Source of the DNA: Diphasiastrum complanatum
Lineage: Eukaryota; Streptophyta; Lycopodiopsida; Lycopodiales; Lycopodiaceae
Direction of reading: 5' to 3'
DNA: 64,000 nt
Assembly: GCA_029204225.1 (NCBI GenBank)
Contig: CM055100.1
Location: 53,727,714-53,791,713 of the forward strand
The notes under the pieces are model-generated. The model was given only the letters and a program-made list of their open reading frames with translations. It was not told where the DNA came from and did no database searches. Positions 12,780 to 24,658 of the stretch are shown in pieces. Every line of letters begins with the position of its first letter. Position 1 is the first letter of the stretch. A program made the translations under genes and the position numbers.

Positions 12780-13211
12780 ACATTCTATGATATCTTGTTG
12801 GGACTAGGTAAATTAGATTGATAGTGCATAAAGTTGTTGAGAAACAATTTCTCCTAAAGAATGACAGGTTTATATTGAGCTTTGATAGCTAAAACATTAA
12901 GTGACGATTAGCTTCATGTAATATTACATTTTTGTTAATTAGTTGCTTGACGACATGAACCTTTGAAGTTTGTCGCATCGGACTTTTGACTTTTGCCTAC
13001 ACTTCTTGTAGTTGGTTAAAATACATAAATTGGAGGGTAGCCAAAGCTTATTTTGAAAACGAATGCATAATTTTTGTGAGAGTGTAGCTACGTATTAGGT
13101 ATTTTACCAAATTAGTGAGATTACCCTTTCATTTGTGGTGCAGGACATACATTACTGGTCTTTGGAAGCATATGCTTATGTGCTGCATACTTCATTCCCA
13201 AGCTCTTCTAG
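7239..13211 (+). CDS. TMEM220-like small multipass membrane protein, three exons
   Basis: Exons are 7239-7326, 10981-11301 and 13144-13211. Together they give 477 nt, or 158 residues plus a TAG stop, which is the usual size for the TMEM220 family (about 160 residues). Both introns obey GT-AG (GTATGG...TTTTGCAG and GTAAGC...GGTGCAG) and both sit after codon position 1, so the frame is preserved. Exon 1 encodes a first hydrophobic segment ending VQLND, and the first junction creates DPDWYFWFP, the family hallmark QxNDPD-W. Exon 2 carries two or three more hydrophobic segments (around residues 32-50, 54-74 and 103-113) with VVEG-like VIVEG and REKMGS motifs. Exon 3 encodes a last membrane segment ending IPKLF. 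An in-frame upstream ATG at 7074 would add 55 residues, but the family normally begins just before the first membrane segment, so 7239 is preferred. Biochemical function is not established for the family. The gene is unrelated to its transposon neighbours. Splice sites are inferred from sequence only. Confidence 0.85.
7327..10980 (+). other. intron 1 of the TMEM220-like gene
   Basis: A 3.65-kb intron. It contains short AC dinucleotide runs (7430-7440 and 9405-9418) and open stretches such as 7926-8201 and 8695-9027 that match no family I know. I see no clear retrotransposon protein in it. Confidence 0.75.
11302..13143 (+). other. intron 2 of the TMEM220-like gene
   Basis: A 1.84-kb intron. 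It includes a long GA microsatellite (12719-12778) and a minus-strand open stretch (12081-12473, 130 codons) that I do not recognise and treat as chance. Confidence 0.75.
12719..12778. repeat. (GA)n microsatellite, about 30 units
   Basis: An uninterrupted GA dinucleotide run inside intron 2 of the TMEM220-like gene. Confidence 0.97.
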
Positions 13212-14113
13212 AAATACTGTATCGTGGCTCTACGAGAGAGTCGTGTCAGGCAGAAATACGTGAGCTAACATCTTGCAATTCATTTCTTGTTTCATCAATA
13301 TTTCTAGCTAGTGCTACCATGTCTGCATGTTTATATGTAGCATATTTTGACATAGCTATTCGCTTGATAAGTCCTAAGAACATTTAGCTCTTGCTTTTTT
13401 GTGATACTCATATAGTTTTCACATTTCCATCAACTAGTTCTAGAACTGAGTGGCAATCAACTAGTGCATATTAGACTTACACAATAATTCTTGCCATAAT
13501 GCCTTTCTTTCTGTGTATTTTACAATATTGACGCTTCGACGATTCTGATCATGTTCCGTATAAAAGCCTTGGCAACTTGGGCATTAAGTGCATTCATCTT
13601 CAAAATTTAACGTTCTTGGTTCTTGTTTTGAGGTGTCTAGTGACGTGCAATTCCATTTAGCTAGGCTAAACTCAGGTTGAAGCTATTTGTTGTATGCGAG
13701 CTTTTGTGTCAACAACAAGAAATGAGGTCCTTAGCTCTTTATACATTGAGTTGTTCATGATGTATCCTATAGCATGAATTTACTGCTCTACATAAACAAC
13801 ATTCAATAGAGATCAAAACCGTAAACAATATGTGTGACACCAGTTACATAAAGTAACAAATTACTTCAATGGCATCAAGAAAAGCTTTCACATTACGTAC
13901 GAGAATGCGGTTTCCATCGTAGACCTTCTCTAGGGACACTCAAGCTAGTAACGGATGGGCAATGAACTAGGATTGACCTGGCAGAGAGTCAATGGAATCA
14001 TGAGGCTTTTCATTTCTTACACTTGAGTTTTTAGTTCCAATCATTTGAGCTATTTTAATTTTGAGTGGGGTGGGGGTCGTGCTCCTGTATTGCCCTTCGT
14101 CTCTTACTAGCAT
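13212..14113. other. 3' flank of the TMEM220-like gene, no other gene seen
   Basis: This follows the TAG stop at 13209-13211 and should contain the 3' UTR. No transposon protein or RNA gene was recognised. Confidence 0.4.
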
Positions 14114-14503
14114 GGGGCCAAGTATCGGACGCCTTGTGGTGCTCGACATTTGTACATAAAGGACCAAACACTTCATAGCAAGCCATGTGTTAAATTGGCA
14201 GCTTTTGTCCGATAATTGAAACTCACATTTCTTAACTTTCTCTATATATGAGAACCTCCATGGAGTACTCTATTGATGCGTGCATGCACATGGATTTCTG
14301 AGTTCGTGGGGCCAAGTAACATCAGACGCCTCGTGATGCCCGACATTTGTACATAAAGGACCAAACGCTTCATAGCAAACCATGTGTTAAATTGGCAGCT
14401 TTTGTCCTATAATTGAAACTCGCAATTCTTAACTTTCTCTATATATGAGAACCTCCATGGAGTACTCTATTGATGCGTGCATGCACATGGATTTTTGAGT
14501 TCT
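14114..14503. repeat. tandem duplication, two 194-196 bp units
   Basis: Unit 1 (14114-14307) and unit 2 (14308-14503) are nearly identical. Both start GGGGCCAAGTA, run through GCATGCACATGGATTT and end at GAGTTC(G/T)TGGG. They differ by a few substitutions and a small indel near the start. Each unit contains a CTCTATATATGAG stretch. Nothing coding is recognised. Confidence 0.9.
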
Positions 14504-17500
14504 TGGGCTGGCTCATCATAATATATATATGCGTGAATGTTTCAAAGATGTCCCAAACCTGTGAGTCACACATAGCAAACCTTTATTTGTGCCCCGGGTT
14601 AACCATTACCTCATGTCAATAAATGATTTTGAGAATTGGCCTATGAAGTTGTTGTTCTTATGCTTGTATTGGTGTAGTAGGACTTTGTTGGTTTTACATC
14701 ATTGTTGCAATAATGGAAACCTTGGGAAATGTTTAATGAATGTAAGGCCTTCTTAGACGTGTTGAGTAGTAGCGAGGGTATGGAATCAGTCAATTGGCAA
14801 CAGAAGGTATAATGCATCAACCAATCAACAAATATAAGAACATGAGAAAAATAGAGCCTCCCATCATATTTTGAATTATCAAAACAACTTTTCACTCTTT
14901 ATCACCCTTTATCCTTGTTTTTTGATATATTTAGTTCTAGTCTTTTTTACTCGCGTTTATACTTTTTGGTCCATTGATTACCAAAAGAAAAATAACCTAC
15001 CTCCTAAGAGCTAAGACCTCCATAGAACATGTCATGTGATTATTTACATGCCAAAGATAGTGGACGCTATGAAAGTTCAATACAAGCTATATGAAGCAAG
15101 CAAAACATATATTATAACAAATTAGTATTGGCAATCAAGCTATAACATGTCAATATTGTTATTTTGATGATGATAAGGTAAGAAGGCTCCTTTTGCAGCA
15201 TAAAGCTTTCGCGTCACATTAATACATGCAAAAGCTAGAAGGATTCACGACATTGGCGATTGAGGGCTTCCTTACAAAGTATTTGCTCCTTATAGAGGAT
15301 TAATGCTTTTTTAAGTTTCACTTCATGATTATAAATGACTCATTTGATGGTCCAAAAGTATCATGTAATTGATTTTTGTTGTTGACTTGACCATGACAAT
15401 GTGTGAGGTTGTAGGTTGGGCAATTTGTTGCATTACTTGATCTAACATGTTTGATTAGAATTCTACTTTTTTCATTCATGGGGTTGTGGGGTGGGGGGTT
15501 GTGGATCAATGAGGTCAATGATGTTTGCTTTTGAAATCAACAATTAGTTCAACCATTATGGAAAACCAGTCATGTAAGGGCCACCTACGAAGGTATAATC
15601 AAGGGTAAAATCTTGCCCGCATTTTGGTTTGATTAAGTTGGTTAATTGTCCATTATGTTGGATTCAAAAATATTGTCGCATTTTGGTTTGATTAAATTGG
15701 TGTATTGTAGATTGTGTTGGATGCTTAACGGGAGCTCACAAATTCATGTGTCTTTTGCTACATCATTTGGCATTTGAGACATTTTAATAATTACATTATG
15801 TATCGAATACCAAATTAAGTGATTGAAATTGTCTTATCATGGTTTTGGATTCAAATGGTATTCTTTTGCCTATATGAAGCAAATTTTGCTACTTAAATCA
15901 TGACTGAGTAGATAAACATGTTCATTTTCACATCCAAGCCCTTTAATCTAAAAATAACAAAGCACATAAGCTTTAAAGGGACATATTCTATTGGCCATAC
16001 ATATTTATAAGTTCTTGCATGTGGAAAGATGGCTGCTTTGAGATTGTGGCCCTAAGCTACTAACACTCACACTGCAAGAAGCCATGATGGACTGAGAGGA
16101 CAATTTTCTGCATTGTTTTGTAGTTAATTTTGCATATGGGCGGTGGGAGACATTCTTGTCACTCGTAAAGAAAAAGTTTCGTATGCACTTTGTGCACATT
16201 GTTGATTTCATGTCTTCTTAGGATGTCTTTGCACAAATTTCAATGTCTAAAAGGTATGTTTCAACAAATAAAGAGTAGCTCCTTGCAAGCTCCAACAGAG
16301 CCTGTGATACAAGTCCAATTCCAACAAACTTTTTTTGAAAATCCTTTAGTACTCCATAGAGTACAAATTTCCACGTCTTCCATGTAGCCTTCATATAGAG
16401 TCATCTTCAATTTCTCTCCTCTTTCTATTTTCAATGACAACTTTCAATAGATTTTTATAGGATTAAATTTATCTCTTCTAGATCCATCATCTACATATGT
16501 ATGAACAAATATCTTAGTACACAATATGGATGAAAGTTTTACCAAACTTGAAAATGGGATTATATCTAACCAATGATTCATTTTAGTAGTATTTTCATTA
16601 ACAAACGTAGTTCATACGTTCTCATTCAAATTTGCAATGCTACCTTTTTAGTGGTTTCGATGGTTGCAATCAAAGTGTCTAAAGTTTCTTTCACCAATGC
16701 TCAGTATTGTTAACTACCAAGATATGTTTTTTTTTTTTTTTTGCAATCTACTATTTATGTCATGCATATTGTTCTCATATTTGCAAAAGCTCATTCTATG
16801 AACTTGATCGTTGACCATCTCCATATTCATGACAATGCAATTTGATATGAATTTCTAGCCTTGTGTAACTAAAGTCAAAAGGGACACAATAGTATATCTT
16901 GGCTTGACACATGTTTATGCCCTCTCAAGTTTTATGGAAGGTAATGCATATGAGAGCTCTACAATTTGGAGGCACAACGCTTACAGAGCATTGTTTGAAG
17001 AGGAGACCAACATAGTTTCTCTACAGTTCTTTTTTGTTTTGGATTACTTGCATAAAGAATTTTTCATTAATGAGATCAAACAATTTTCGTATGTAGGTGA
17101 CAAGCTCGATAGCAATGTCATGATTGCGTGTTTATCGTCGATGACTGATCTGACAGCTGCCATTTGCTACAATAGATTCTTGAACTAGTTTATGTGATTC
17201 TATAATGAATCACCATTAGACATTTTGAGTGAGATGAAATTTATTCTAAGATATAACTTGGAAGTTGTCTCACATCATATAATGTGCTAAGAATATCACA
17301 TACTTCTTTCTAAGTTTGAGCTTCAAATACATGGCCGATTTGAGTATCTGGTATATTAAGAATGATTGGCGTGAAAGCTTTATCATCCTTCTCTCTCTCA
17401 TTATGTTCGTGAGCAGCAGGAAAGGTCCGGGCTAATGTATTTTGGAGGGAGGGAGGGAGGGGGGGGGGGAGGTAGGTTAACTAAAATTTTGTTTTTGTTT

Positions 17501-18800
17501 ATTAATTAATATTGTGCTTGGGTAGGTAGGAGGAGGGTGTGCTGGCTGGAGGTTAATTAAAAGTTTTTTTTTTTCGCTTTTTGTTTTTGGTTTCCATGGG
17601 CATTTCTTTTTAGCCATTCTGGACTACGTAAGGGAAAATGCAGTTAACATTATGTTGAATAGTAATGGCTTATGGAATTGTGTAAATTAGATTTCATTGC
17701 ATCGACATGGTCCTTTTCGGCATTTTTATTGTTTAAACACTATTTGTGAAATTCATTGGTATAATTTTAATAAGCAAACGGGTCTGTTAAAAACTATGTT
17801 TTTTTTTTACATTGCTACTTTACACACAATTATACCCGCAATGATATTAAATGAACGTAAATTTTTAATTTTTTCAGTTTTCACTTGCAAATGGACAAGG
17901 ATTGATGTTCCGATGAGGGGGGGGCGGGGGAATCTATCCGACATCACCACGTAGTGATGACACGGAAATTCGCCCGACATCACCGGCAGTGATGACCCCC
18001 TATATCAAAGCAATAAAATGGAAACAACCAAATGCAAAATCATTTTAGTCAATTATAAGCCTTTAATTCAAAAAAGCTTGGGCTTTTAACCAAAAAAATT
18101 TCCGACGATTAAAATGCCCCGAAATTGTCGATGATTGGGTAAATCGTTAATCAAGCTATTCTAGCTTGCACAACGTTCCAGATGAGAAGCGGTATTGTCA
18201 GTTTTGTTGTTTCTTGACGGCAAGGCCTCCTCATGGTGGAGGGCCCTACCCGTGAAAGTAGTGACTTAAGTTGGATTCCTAGTGTAATTCCGTGAGGCTT
18301 TAGTCACAATTGACGATTCTAATTGAAAATTTACTTTATTAACTGCAAAATGGGCAACCGAAAATTGGACACTTATGTCCAAGAATTCTTGGATTTTTTT
18401 GGCCAAGGTGTTGCTTTTTTATAGAAACTTGGCGCAGTGGCAGTTCATTCTTGGACTATGATAGCACCAAAATAGCGTGCACGCCAAACGTCCTCGGAGC
18501 CTAAGATGAAAAAGACTAAAAATAAATTAAAAAAGTTGTTTTTTGATATGCTTGAAACTGAGGCCTACCAATACGCTGTGAAAGTAAAAACAAGTGAAGC
18601 CAATAAAACTCTTGAGTTTATTCCCACTCATTCTCAGTGAATTGGAATTGGTACTCTGAAGTTAGAATGTGAAATTTTTTATCAAGAAGTGGAGCTTCGT
18701 GGAGGAAGAACCTGTGGTATGGGACACAAGTAATTCCAAACCGAAGATCTAAAACTAGCTGGATCAGATTTGACCGTAGTAAGGCCATAAGTCTAATTGA
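14504..18800. other. unassigned sequence, several low-complexity tracts
   Basis: No gene is supported. The stretch holds a run of about 20 T (16723-16742), a G-rich run (17450-17472), and a short inverted repeat CATCACCACGTAGTGATG near 17943-17960 with a diverged copy about 35 bp further on (CATCACCGGCAGTGATG). The open stretch 16904-17188 (94 codons) has no recognisable motif. Confidence 0.4.
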
Positions 18801-20440
18801 TGCCAAATACTATGGGTCATAAAACAGGTGTTTTGTCAGACATTTGAGATATTGGTCATGACCCCCCCCTTATGGATATCTCAAATTTACAAAACCGGAA
18901 ACCCGACAAGCTATTTTTTTATAAAAGATATATTGGTGAACTTCTTAAACTTTGACCCGTTTTCTTGTGATTCCTTGGAAGGTAATTTTTTATTACCCGC
19001 TGACCTTGCACGATGTCACATAAATGGTTAATGGAAGCATTTTCTAAATTGTTTTCCTTACTTAAATCTTCAGTAGTCCTTTTTCTGATTTACAGGTTAC
19101 TTCAAGTTTTTCTCGGATCTCATCTTAGAAACTTCTTCTATGGCAAATCTTGATTGATATGCATCCCTTGGAAACTCGTGTCGTTTCTTGTTAAAAGGGG
19201 GAGAAGTAAAGAGTTATCAAGGAGAAACATCTATCATAGATTCCAGGAGGAATCTGTTATATGAAAGATGACGGACCCGTTTCAAGAATCAGAAACGATA
19301 GGATATTTAGATATTTCAGAAATCCTTCAAAGTTTTTAGATGATATCTGGTTTGAAGATGTAAGATAAGGAAATTAGAAAACACTCTTGTAGTAGAATAG
19401 TGGCTGATCACAAGTCTGATTGATTTGTGTCAGAACTAGGGAATTCTATTGCAAGATGGTGGTTTGTTGAAACTTGTACCTTGTTGGTGGTGATCAACTT
19501 GATCTTAGTGAGGACTAAGATTTGTGGGTTGATGCAAGGATGGAAATTCACGCTAACAATATATTCTTTTGAGGTAATCTCTGGTTGAGATTTTGGTTGT
19601 GGAATAGCACTCTTTGAGAAATGTTCTCTCTTAGAGGATAATCAAGTTACAGGATTCTTGGTTAAGAAAGTATTGTATACAGATCAGGTGATATCTGTAG
19701 AGAGATGCTATGTAGTGAATCTTCGTGTGATCATAAACCTTTTGTACAAACTTTTAATCTTGTGGATCTGTAGATACAATTTCTCGCTAGGTTATAGTAA
19801 TTTCTCATTGAGAATTGCCTATTGACCTAGAATTGATTTAGAATTAAATTAAATGTGGTGTTTTGATACCACACCTACACATTTACATATTTTCTAAATA
19901 TGATACAACTAACCGAGTCAGGAGCGCTACTTCTGAGTTAGTTGTTTGAATCAACAAAATAATCTCTCTTATGGATATTATTGTTGAAATGTATTGCTTA
20001 TAAGTCACAACCTTTATGGGTCAAGTTTGGATTCATTTAAAGGTTTATGTGCATAAAATACATGAGAACTCTTGGCCTTATCTTTTCTCGATTGGAAAGG
20101 ATAGAGTGCTATCCTAGAAGAGTCAGGAGAGTTGGATGGTTGTTGATTGCCAAAAGTTAGAACTTCACGTAATGAGGTTTCGGTGAATCTTGAGTTATTC
20201 TAGATAAGAACTTAAGAATAATTGAATCTAGATGTATTCTAGATGAGATCCTAACTTTGGAATGACACTTTGTGACATGGCTAAAGTATTGGTGTTTTTT
20301 GGATTACAATCCTTATATAGGAACCGTAAGTGAATTGGAAAAGTCTCAAACTTTCCTGATGGAAAGGACTTTTTGGAACAACTCATGTGTCTTCTAAGAA
20401 TTGTGATGGTAAGGACTACCATGAAAGCATCTGATTTTGC
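18800..20440 (+). mobile_element. decayed Ty3/gypsy internal sequence
   Basis: No continuous frame survives. Segments near 19195 and 20000-20050 resemble 2205 and 3130-3180, and the stretch leads directly into the integrase remnant at 20440. Confidence 0.45.
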
Positions 20441-21080
20441 TTAAGTAGTAGTAGAGCGTCTGTTTAGACTTTACGGATTACCAAGGTTTACTGCTCACTT
20501 TTGGTCGGCCGTATTCGCTAAACTAGAGTCAACTCAGAGCTTAAGTTCTTCTGAATTGGTCAGACAGAAAGAACAAATCATGAGGGAGAAAATGCTTCGA
20601 GCATGTGTTTTCCGACGGCAATCTCATTGGGAAGTGTCTCTGCCCTTGATTGAGTTGCCTATGCTAGGGTATCACATTCTCTTATTGAGTATAGGACAAG
20701 AATCCGATGAATTATGATTGACAAAGAGTTCAGATTCTAGTTATACTTGATCATTTAAGAGAAGGATTACCTACGTGATCAAAAGATCAGATGATATCTG
20801 CATTTTGATTGCAATCTCCTCGAAGAGGAAGTTATCCTCGATGGAGGTTGATTTGTAGTAAGCATTTGGCTACCGGTTATATCCCGTTCATGCTTATGTA
20901 CTGTTTTGAACCTATATCACTCATTTTGGAAGAGACTTGTACGATCAAATTTCATAAGGTAGCGGATTTCCTGCATGATATGCAGGAAATGCTACGGATA
21001 CCACGTGAAAATGTCTAGTGTGCCCAAGATAGGGACCGACATTATGCTAATCTGAAATAATCGCCTCGAGACTTTCAAAT
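20440..21080 (+). pseudogene. Ty3/gypsy integrase fragment
   Basis: In one frame with few stops the plus strand encodes VVERLFRLYGLPRF, AHFWSAVFAKLES, REKMLRACVFRRQSHWE and LPLIELPML, then (20870-21060) ATGYIPFMLMYCFEP, VADFLHDMQEMLRIPREN, AQDRDRHYANLK and SPRDFQ. These are the successive blocks of the gypsy integrase core and its C-terminal extension. The second catalytic block (SDRDPKFTS in the family) is partly deleted before AHFW. Protease and RT are not recognisable upstream, so this is a dead fragment. Confidence 0.85.
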
Positions 21081-21809
21081 GGGGGTTTGGGCCCTTGTGT
21101 TTGCTTGTTATTGGCATGCTTAGAATAGGATTCTTGGTTTAGGTGAGCCCCCTTCACTCTGATTGGCTATTGAGTTCTATCATGATCACTATCTTGACCG
21201 TCAAGATCACTTTCTGTTTCTTGAGGTCAAGTTGTGTTTCCCAACTTAAGAACTTACAAAAGCTAAGTTTAAAATACTTTATTGAATAATTCTGCTCCAT
21301 GGCACTTATTAGCCTAAGGTCCAATGTTGGACTCACACACGCAGGATGCCAACTGGTCACCTGTTTTTAATACTTCCGACTCCCTAGTTTATTTATGTAT
21401 TGTTTGGGCTTATTGCAGAAGCCTCTTGCCATATTCTAGAATATTCCATGTTGTTCCTAGAATTGGACAACATGCTCCTGCTACCAAATGAGTGCCAGTC
21501 CCTTGGCACTCTACCTTTGACTGGTCCTTGGGATGATGACAAGTCGCATTGTCAAAGTCTGTAGAGAGCATATGTATAGATTTTTTTTTTGTGCTTCAGG
21601 AAAAGCATAGATATGAGTTCGCTTACGCAAAACCTGAGGCTTTATTTGACGACGATCAACAAGAACATGGACTTGTCAGATTTTCAATAATAACCATATG
21701 AGTCTGGTGGCCATTCCTGATAACCTTGTTCATCGACAAATGGGTAGTTGACACCATCCATCGGAGGATTCCATGATAAGGCTGGTTGATGTTGATCTTG
21801 ATAGATCGG
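21081..21809. other. unassigned sequence between gypsy fragments
   Basis: It lies between a plus-strand integrase fragment and a minus-strand gag fragment. I see no LTR border or gene. Confidence 0.35.
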
Positions 21810-21815
21810 CGCTAC

Positions 21816-23556
21816 TTATCCCAAGGGTATTGTCGTGGTATCTCTCAATTCGTAATGTGGATAGGACGTGCTCTCATGACTGCTTAGTCTATCTAGGTAT
21901 TTGTGGTATGCTTTAACCTGAAGACTTTCTTCGGCAGCCAATCTTACCAATTGAAGACAAGGCGTAGACATTGTAGGCACTGGTTCTTGTTGTGCAATTG
22001 GCCATTTTGGGCTTAAATTCCTTGGATTTGGCCTTTCAAGCACTGTTATATTCGGATTTGGAACTGTATTGGTGGTTTGTTGTTTTGTGACAACAAGACT
22101 TTGGTTGGACATTGCCCATCGATGAAAAAGAATTGGTTGGCAATTGTCAACCTTAGCGTTTTCCTCCCCATTGTCTTGTGATCTTGAAGACTGCATGACC
22201 ATGCTTGCTTGCAAGCCTCGTGTGTCGGTTTTCCACCAGGAGTTCTAGTCGCCACAGGTATCTGTTGTAATGTAGCATCCACTATTTGTTGTAGAAGGCT
22301 GGGTAGATTTCTCGTAATTCTGTTGTTATAATTTGTTTTGATGGATTCTACCAGCTTCATCTCTTGTGATGTTGTGGTCGTTTTTGTTTGAGGGGACTCT
22401 GTGCACTTTTTGGACTTGGGAAGATGTCATATAATCCACTTGTCTCAAAACCAGGTGGCACTAAAATTTTTCGTTTGTAGTGCATCTTGAGTGGATTTGC
22501 TTGATAACATGGTACATGCTGGTCCTTGTTAGATAATGCCATCTTAGCTTTTCGTAATTGTCTCAGTGGACAATCTAGACATGGATGGTTGACGCCGCAT
22601 TGTGAACACCAAGGTAAAAAGACTGTTGGATCACCTCGATGTGGGCATTCCGATCGATGATGCCTTCCACCACATCCGAAACATCGTACCATGCACAGAA
22701 TACCATCCCCTCGGAGGTGATAAGCATACATAGGTAACAAATGTCCCTTCTCACTCTCCACATAGTAGAGTGGTAAGCTGTTATGGTCTTCAGCTGAATT
22801 CGGGAACAAGCCTGACGACATTACCAAGACTTCCACTCCACTTTTTTTGGTTGAGGACTGTCCTGATGAGCTTGGGACAAAACTCCTGACATCCATTGAA
22901 TGATTCTCTTGCTGGCTCATCATTAAGTTTGACCTTTCTTGATTCTACCTCCAACCTTATGGTCTACATTATGCCCTTGATTTTTCAACCAAGGGTTTTG
23001 TATTGGACATTTAGTGCATGCATGATCTCCAAAACAATATCCACACTATGTCTGATTGAAGAATTTTCATTTTGCAAGCCTTAAGCTCTTGTTGGTCATC
23101 TTCTTGATGGCCAACTTTGTGAAATGCGGCACTTGGTTCTGCCACTTGACTCTGCTGTGAGGCCGTGTCTTCCTCTCTTGCATGATTGCCCAGCATTGTG
23201 GATTATGGTTCCTCTAATGCCCCATTCGATGATGCATCAATAGAATATGGATGATCCACCTCCTCCATCGAGATCTCTGTTTCCATAAGAGCAGCATCTT
23301 GACAAATTTGTACAAATAAAGTATAGGATGCCAAGTCTGGCATGCCAGATCTAATCTCATTGAGAAATCCAGCATGGTAGTTCATCATTATGATTTCTGT
23401 AGGTAGAGGTGGATCACAACTCTTCATGATGTTGTAAATTCTATAAGTGTATTGTTGAATAGTTTTATCAGAGAACGTTTGTACTTCAGACAAGAGTAAA
23501 TAAAAAAATTGATTAATATGGATGAAAAAATTTGAACGACAAAAACAGAAAGTCAC
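21816..23556 (-). pseudogene. retrotransposon gag-like gene with three zinc knuckles
   Basis: On the minus strand a gag-type helical segment lies first (about 23480-23280; FLNEIRSGMPDLASYTLF and QICQDAALMETE). Three knuckles of the form CX2CX3HX4C follow: 23045-23007 (CGYCFGDHACTKC, in a shifted frame), CFGCGGRHHRSEC near 22690-22645, and CSQCGVNHPCLDC near 22607-22569. A basic segment, then a Q/P/N-rich tail to about 21816, completes it. Stops at 23203 and 23011 and at least two frameshifts break it. The arrangement suits a gypsy-type gag; no adjoining pol in the same orientation is visible. A domesticated zinc-knuckle gene is unlikely given the breaks. Confidence 0.6.
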
Positions 23557-23859
23557 AGTAACAGATGGATGTAATAGGCGGATTTAACAAATGGATATAA
23601 CAGATGGAATTTACAAACAGATGGATTTTACAAATGGATATTACAGATGAACAAGATGAAGGTTATACATAATGGAGATAGAAAAAAGATGAACATAGTG
23701 ACGGCGCAGAGGGTAACTGATGTGAAGAAACAATGGTAACTATGGTGTCGGGCGAGTGGGGTCCGGGGCCTCCCCGTTGAGGCCCCAACGACAGTATGAC
23801 TTGTATGCGATTGAGCGGGTGATTGGCATGTCAATTCACTAGTCGATGATGACAAAATT

Positions 23860-24644
23860 TCCAGAATTCACACATGTGGGGAATGTCCACAAGTATGACT
23901 GATCTTGATTAAGCTTTGTGATTAGCACAATAACCTGATTCTAGATTGTTTAGCAAGATCTAGTTCAAAAGAAATGGCTTAACCACAATCTAGCATGCTA
24001 AGCATCTGAATATGATAGCAATGAATCAAAGAATGAACAAAAGTACAAGATTTCAGTGTATTAGCATTAGCTTCAACACGAGTTAGAGAGAGAAAGCTAG
24101 AGAGATAACAAGCAAAATAGTTTAGATCCAAAATGGCATGAGGTAGCTACAAAACTTTGGTTCTTCATCATTGATTGTGAGGAGAGCTACACATATTTAT
24201 GGAGTTTGAGGTAGCTCGAGGTAGAACCACATCTATCCATTCCAAAATGACTACTAAAGTGACATCTAGAGTCTATGTGACATTTGTCACTTGCCATGCA
24301 TGAAATTCTACCAACTTTTTACAAGTGTGCTAGTTCTAACTAACAAAGTACAAATCATCATGCATGTGTCCATTACACTTTGTGCATGCCTTGCATGTCA
24401 CTATGGATCACTTACAATTAATGCATGTGAATTGCCACGAGTTTCTACAAGCATGACTTTGCCAATTCTATGTCTACAAACTATATGCAAGTTATATTCT
24501 TCAATCTAGACATTACATAACCATGTAGCTCGAGTTCTATGTAGGCCAAACTTGGCATTTTGCATTTATGAGCTACATACTTGCATGGTACAACATTTGT
24601 AGCAAGCCAAGAAATCAATATGATTTGTTTTTCCAATTTTAACA
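23860..24644 (-). mobile_element. 3' LTR of copia element A
   Basis: Read on the minus strand, the LTR starts TGTTAAAATTGG immediately after TTTTTAGGAG. The same arrangement is seen in element C (TTTAGGAG then TGTCAAAATA). The other end, near 23860, shows the minus-strand sequence CACATGTGTGAATTC, corresponding to CACACGTGTGAATTCAGCA at the end of the element C LTR; the terminal CA is mutated, so the exact end is uncertain. A TATA-like ATAAATATG on the minus strand lies near 24190. Confidence 0.7.
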
Positions 24645-24658
24645 CTCCTAAAAATAAT

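Noticed and set aside
16904-17188. 94-codon plus-strand open frame
   Set aside because: No domain, no conserved neighbours, and composition like the surrounding non-coding DNA.
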